This document shows positions 53,901 to 57,413 of a DNA stretch of 57,413 nt, in pieces. The translations under genes and the position numbers were made by a program. The number at the start of each line of letters is the position of its first letter. Positions within the stretch are counted from its first letter, which is position 1. A model generated the notes under the pieces. It did no database searches. It saw nothing but the letters and a program-made list of their open reading frames with translations, and was not told the origin of the DNA. Source of the stretch: Acidocella sp. Its GTDB lineage: Bacteria > Pseudomonadota > Alphaproteobacteria > Acetobacterales > Acetobacteraceae. The stretch is taken from NCBI GenBank assembly GCA_031291755.1, contig JARLIK010000015.1, positions 1 to 57,413 on the forward strand, in the 5' to 3' direction.

Positions 53901-56900
53901 TGAAACGATTACAGCAAATCTGACCACGCCGGATTTTGTCGCTAATTCCGGCACCCTGCTGACCAACTATACATTGCCCGCCACGGCCATCGGCGCCGGG
54001 ACCATTAATCCGGCCCAGTTGACTGTCAGCATCACCGGCAACCCGACCAAGGTTTATGACGGCACGGCGACGGCGACGTTGAGCTCGGCCAATTATCAGC
54101 TGACCGGCTTTATCGGCAGTGACAGCGCCACCATCAACCAGACGGTTGGCACATATGCCAGTGCCAACGCGGGCGCTGAGGGTGTGACGGCAACCCTGAC
54201 GGCCGGCAATTATGTGGCGGGCGGCACGACCAATCTCTCCAACTATGTGCTGCCAACGGTCGCCACCGGCAGCGGCACCATTACGCCGAAAGTGCTGGGG
54301 ACCAACCCGATCACCGCGACGATCGTGGGTGCCACCAAGGTGTATGACGGCACGGACGCGATTACGCTCAATAATAGCAATTTCACGCTTACCGGCTTCA
54401 TTGGCTCAGATGGCGCAACCATCAATAAAAACATCGCGGGCACCTTCGCGTCAGTCAACGCTGGTGTGCAGGATATTTCGGCACCGTTGTCTCCAACTGA
54501 TTTCACCGCCAATAATGGAACATCCCTGCTCAACTACACGCTGCCGACCATGGCATATGGCACCGGCATTATTACCCCGGCGATGCTGACAGCCTCGATC
54601 GTCAATGACCCGACCAAGGTTTATGACGGCAGCACCACCGCTTATCTGACCCCGACCGATTTCTCGCTCACCGGATTTGTCGGCAGCCAGGGTATTACGG
54701 TGCTTGAAGTGCCGGGCACCTACGCGAACGCGACCGCCGGCGCCGAGACCGTGACCGCCAGCCTGCCATTGCTGGTTTATACCGCCAATGCGGGCACGCT
54801 GCTTTCCAACTATGTGCTGCCCGCCACCGCGACGGGTGCCGGCACCATCACCAAAGCGCCACTGGTGATCACCGGCGTTTCCGCGACCAACATCACTTAT
54901 AACCAGGGCACGGTCGATCCGCTCAACGTGTCCAATGCCGGTACGTATGGGCTGGTCGCGGGTGATAATGTGGTTTTGAGCACCACCAACGCGATCGGCG
55001 CCTTTGCAAGTTCCGGGGCTGCGAATGGCGTGGCGGTCACCGCCAGCGGGTTCAGTATCTCAGGACCGGACGCGCTGGATTATCAGCTGTTCCAGCCAAC
55101 CGGCCTGACCGCGAATATCAACCCGATCGTGCTGACCGTGCAGAACGTGTCGGCGAACAATAAATATTACGACGGCACCACCAGCGAGACGTTGAGTTCC
55201 GGTGCAACGCTGAGCAGCGGCGTGCTCTCGGGCGACAGCGTGAACCTGGTCACCACCGGGGCCACCGCTTCGTTCGGTTCGGTGAATGTCGGTAACAACC
55301 TGGCGGTATCGGCGGGCGGGTTCAGCCTGAGCGGTGCGCAGGCCACCGATTATACGCTGGCGCAGCCAAGCGGGCTGACGGCGAACATCGTGGCTGCACC
55401 GATTGCTATTTCGGTGATCGGCGACCCGACCAAGGTTTATGACGGTTCGCCTTCGGTGACCTTGTACGCTTCCAATTATGCGACCGCGACCGGTACGACG
55501 GTTGCGGGCATCACCTATAATAGTGGTGATTACGGGGCCAACGGATTTGTCACCGGCCAGGGTGTTTCCATTCCGCAGACAGCTTCGGCGGTGTTTGTCT
55601 CACCCAATGCCGGGCCGGAGAATATTACCTCGACCCTGGTCTCGTCAGATTATCATATCGTCACCGGCACCAATCTTTCCAACTACGCGCTGATCGTAGT
55701 GGGTGGCGCGGGCACGATTACGCAGGCGCCGATCACCGCCCAGATTATCGGCGACCCGACCAAAGTGTATGACACCACCACGGGTGCGACGCTGACGCCG
55801 GCGAATTATGTGCTGACTGGTTTTGTGTCTGGCCAGGGCGCGAGCGTGACGCAGACCAGCGGAACATATGGGTCTGCGAATGTGGGCTCGGAATCGGTCT
55901 CGGCGGCGCTGACCGGGGATTTCACGGCCAATACCGGCACGCTGCTGACCAACTATAGCTTGCCGACCACCGCGACCGGCAGCGGCACCATCACGCCGTA
56001 TATATTAACGGCGAACCTGACCGGCAGCATCACCAAGGTTTATAACGCCAATACGTCGGCCACCAATCTGCTGCCCGGTAACTATGTGTTGTCCCCCACG
56101 CTGAATGGCCAGGTCGTCAATCTGAACGACCCGGTTGATGGCACCTATGCCTCACCGACCGTCGCCAACGGCATCGATGTGACTGTTAACGGACTGACGC
56201 TGAGCGGGGCGGCCGCGAGCAATTACGAGCTGGCGGCAACCACCATCAATGGAAATATCGGCGATATCACACCGGCAACCATCACCGTCACCAGCGTCAC
56301 CAAACAGTATGATTCGACCACTGCGCTGCCGACGAACGCAACGGCTTATACCTATACCGGCGTGCTGGGTTCAGATTCAGTGAATTTGGTGATCCCGAGC
56401 AGCAGCCCGGGGACATATGCATCCAAGGATGTGCCCAATAATACCTCGGCTGCCAAAGGCGATGTGACCGCGACAGGGTTAACCCTGAGCGGTGCGCAGG
56501 CGGTGGATTATCAGATCGCCGCGATCACCAACGATCCGATCGGGATTATCACGCCGGCACCGCTGACCATTGCGGGCATTTCGGTTGAGACCAAAACCTA
56601 TGACACCACCACCGCCGCAACGCTGACCGGCACGCCGACTTTGGTGGGCGTGTTCAGCGGTGACACGGTGAATGTAAATACTGTTGCCACCACCGGCACA
56701 TTTGCCTCGCCGGATGCGGCCAATAATATCTCCGTAACAGCAACCGGTGGCGATTATACCATCAGCGGCGGGCAGTCGTACGACTATACGGTTGCGCAGC
56801 CGAGCCCGCTGACGGGTGATATTACCCCGGCGGCGATTGAGCTGACGCTGACCAATGTAACCAAGGTGTATGACGGCACGGATAGCCTGCCGACGAGTGA

Positions 56901-57413
56901 CTTAGCTTATACACTGAGCGGCGTTTATTCCTCCGATAATGGAAAAGTGACAATCAACGCCCCGGCGCTGATCGGTTCGTATGCTGATTCCAATGTGAAT
57001 ACCGGTATCGACGTTAGCATCAGCAATATCGGGCTGAGCGGGACGAAGGCGAGCGATTACACGATTGCCTCCAGCGTCACGAGCGACCCGATCGGCACGA
57101 TCACCCCGGCGACATTGACCTATACGGCGACGCCGACCAGCCAATATTACGGCAACGGCAATGAGATTTTCACAGGCAATGTAACCGGTTTTGTTGACGG
57201 CCAGACCTTGGCGAACGCTGAGCTTGGCGATTATGGTAACATTATTTCCGGCACGGCGGCGTTTACCAGCACCACGACCGCAACGACCGCCGCGACGACT
57301 TCGGGGAATGGCAACCCGAAATATGATATTAACGGTTCTGGTCTGACATCTGTCAGCGGCGATTATACGCTGGTGGAAGCGGCCGCGAATACGACGGCGC
57401 TGACGATCAACCC
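50911..57413 (+). CDS. filamentous haemagglutinin-type adhesin with YDG/MBG repeats (3-prime end outside window)
   Basis: The frame is open from ATG 50911 to the window end: 2,167 codons with no stop. I translated it by hand across the repeat region and found it continuous. The N-terminus has a long signal sequence with a basic lead (RGGFRRRLLSR), the core LSFALLGGLMSHNALA, and a cleavage site near residue 47. A two-partner-secretion haemagglutination domain (about 50-300) follows with NQNGVIVGPGGKI, the counterpart of the NPNGI motif, and beta-helix repeats. GSWLLDPTNLTID and NRWLIYSTNP mark the end of the helix. From about residue 570 onward, at least 17 repeats of 89-97 residues carry K-V-Y-D-G-type cores. 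It should be exported by a TpsB partner, not seen here. Start choice: no other in-frame start after the upstream stop; SD is weak. Confidence 0.9.
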   Translation, partial: MGFDFKQSKFDLHASLTRGGFRRRLLSRTTTLSFALLGGLMSHNALAAGAVLPTGGQFVAGAGQIAGGTSSLTVQQQSVLGVINWQSFSIGSGGTVQINNGAGATLNRVIGNNLTQIEGSLTGTGSIYLINQNGVIVGPGGKILTGGNFVASTRDISDSQFMAGGTLAAQGTSSGTVANQGTITSENGNVVLIGQSVANSGTLSAANGTVALAAGNEVLMAPVNGPKGIYVAQSVSGDVTNSGTIKAAAAALQSAGGNVYTLAGNTKGLIQATGSATVAGQVWLSADQGTATADGTITAQNADKTGGQVVVDGKQVVVAGTAKISASGTKGGQVLIGVSAPGGVHEAASTTVQSGAQISAVGVSNSSLDGGSIETSGQDLHIGAVSVSAGQGGSWLLDPTNLTIDATAAGSIDTALNGGTSVTEQTTATGTSGFGTTSSGSGDIDINSAIIWTNAAASLNIFAYGAINVNAAVTGTGAVLMSAAGGNLTIASGASVTGSAGVILGTDANFVNNAGASAVSAGSNRWLIYSTNPTADTDGGLVENFIQYNAGIFPATGSGAVAAHGTGNGFLYSVAPSVTVGLTGTITQTYNGNTAITVAPANVTSSGLINSDSLTVDATYATANAGSNIPVTLGTITAYHGSTAVPVYGYTYVTPTLTVNTGTINPAALTINIIGDPTKVYDGTTTATLTNANYQIVGLVGTNTLTVNQPSSVAYASSQASATDADLVTATFAATNFVPGTGTLLSNYSFPASGTGEGTINQAPLDITGLLANNKVYNGLTTATLNTSSAGLYGIIGSDNVTLNSTNAVENFASPTVGTNLPVTISGFTLGGLQANDYTLVAPSNLTASITPASLSISGVSATNQIYSGTTVDPMTGTAVLSATQDGDVIVLSSTSAIGTFASANVGTGIGVTASGYTISGANAGDYTLSQPTGLSANITPKTVTISISNDPTKTYDGNTTAVVTSGDYTIGGFVTGQGMSIIQTASANYASANAGSETITANLTTPDFVANSGTLLTNYTLPATAIGAGTINPAQLTVSITGNPTKVYDGTATATLSSANYQLTGFIGSDSATINQTVGTYASANAGAEGVTATLTAGNYVAGGTTNLSNYVLPTVATGSGTITPKVLGTNPITATIVGATKVYDGTDAITLNNSNFTLTGFIGSDGATINKNIAGTFASVNAGVQDISAPLSPTDFTANNGTSLLNYTLPTMAYGTGIITPAMLTASIVNDPTKVYDGSTTAYLTPTDFSLTGFVGSQGITVLEVPGTYANATAGAETVTASLPLLVYTANAGTLLSNYVLPATATGAGTITKAPLVITGVSATNITYNQGTVDPLNVSNAGTYGLVAGDNVVLSTTNAIGAFASSGAANGVAVTASGFSISGPDALDYQLFQPTGLTANINPIVLTVQNVSANNKYYDGTTSETLSSGATLSSGVLSGDSVNLVTTGATASFGSVNVGNNLAVSAGGFSLSGAQATDYTLAQPSGLTANIVAAPIAISVIGDPTKVYDGSPSVTLYASNYATATGTTVAGITYNSGDYGANGFVTGQGVSIPQTASAVFVSPNAGPENITSTLVSSDYHIVTGTNLSNYALIVVGGAGTITQAPITAQIIGDPTKVYDTTTGATLTPANYVLTGFVSGQGASVTQTSGTYGSANVGSESVSAALTGDFTANTGTLLTNYSLPTTATGSGTITPYILTANLTGSITKVYNANTSATNLLPGNYVLSPTLNGQVVNLNDPVDGTYASPTVANGIDVTVNGLTLSGAAASNYELAATTINGNIGDITPATITVTSVTKQYDSTTALPTNATAYTYTGVLGSDSVNLVIPSSSPGTYASKDVPNNTSAAKGDVTATGLTLSGAQAVDYQIAAITNDPIGIITPAPLTIAGISVETKTYDTTTAATLTGTPTLVGVFSGDTVNVNTVATTGTFASPDAANNISVTATGGDYTISGGQSYDYTVAQPSPLTGDITPAAIELTLTNVTKVYDGTDSLPTSDLAYTLSGVYSSDNGKVTINAPALIGSYADSNVNTGIDVSISNIGLSGTKASDYTIASSVTSDPIGTITPATLTYTATPTSQYYGNGNEIFTGNVTGFVDGQTLANAELGDYGNIISGTAAFTSTTTATTAATTSGNGNPKYDINGSGLTSVSGDYTLVEAAANTTALTIN
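52640..57413 (+). repeat. tandem protein-level repeat array (YDG/MBG type) in the adhesin
   Basis: Core Tyr codons recur at 52678, 52951, 53239, 53509, 53776, 54055, 54343, 54622, 54898, 55168, 55438, 55768, 56041, 56308, 56599, 56869 and 57148. The period is 267-291 nt except one step of 330. Units are diverged at DNA level, so it is not a satellite. Each unit has a K-x-Y-(D/N)-G core, a GxF-S-A-N-V-G middle and a Y-x-L ending. Confidence 0.85.

Noticed and set aside
52640..57413. Regular repeats considered as a CRISPR array or DNA satellite
   Set aside because: The units are protein-coding, diverged at DNA level and in a single open frame, with no short identical repeats and unique spacers.

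Overview
The window is a stretch of bacterial chromosome from an alphaproteobacterium, most probably a member of the Rhodospirillales/Acetobacteraceae group. The evidence is high-GC coding with dense, overlapping operons (ATGA and TAATG junctions), a chorismate mutase-hisC-tyrA operon, the hemC-hemD-mitofilin-hemY cluster, metX-metW, a sucC-sucD-sucA-odhB operon, and an Fe-S type PurF. The family-level placement is inferred from gene content and order; no 16S rRNA is present.

Layout. 1-0.86 kb: an AT-rich, frameshifted membrane protein gene. 0.86-5.6 kb: aromatic amino acid genes (minus strand) facing away from metX-metW (plus). 5.6-10.8 kb: an atypical short-chain dehydrogenase, a MipA/OmpV outer membrane protein, a NIPSNAP protein, dapF, ftsY and a membrane acyltransferase. 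10.7-14.5 kb: the haem branch hemC-hemD-Mic60-like-hemY (minus). 14.5-20.0 kb: tsaD, rlmJ, gpsA, ksgA and a ClC transporter. 20.0-24.4 kb: an AT-rich island with a secreted beta-repeat protein, a methyltransferase and a DUF2142 membrane protein, bounded or punctuated by strong hairpin terminators. 24.4-30.8 kb: TCA-cycle genes (2-oxoglutarate dehydrogenase E1/E2 and succinyl-CoA synthetase). 30.9-36.3 kb: an oxyanion (molybdate/tungstate-type) ABC transporter, a ModE-like regulator, pgsA, mobB, a lipoprotein, moaD and moaE, together serving molybdenum uptake and cofactor synthesis. 36.3-43.2 kb: O-acetylhomoserine sulfhydrylase, apt, an orphan binding protein, radA, cvpA, purF and crcB. 43.4-50.5 kb: a beta-barrel porin, a two-component pair, two small membrane proteins, an L,D-transpeptidase, a GTP cyclohydrolase II, an orphan response regulator and tRNA-Arg(CCU). 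50.9 kb to the window end: one very large open gene for a filamentous haemagglutinin-type adhesin.

Working together. metX and the O-acetylhomoserine sulfhydrylase at 36.3 kb form a direct sulfhydrylation route to homocysteine. The chorismate mutase, aminotransferase and TyrA form a tyrosine/phenylalanine branch. The transporter, ModE-like protein, MobB, MoaD and MoaE form a molybdenum supply line. Surface functions recur: MipA, the porin, the secreted beta-repeat protein and the adhesin.

The most striking element is the adhesin gene at the right end. It reads open for 2,167 codons with no stop, carries a two-partner-secretion N-terminus, and then at least 17 tandem YDG/MBG-type repeats of about 90-97 residues in two interleaved subtypes. 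No CRISPR array, complete insertion sequence or phage module was seen.
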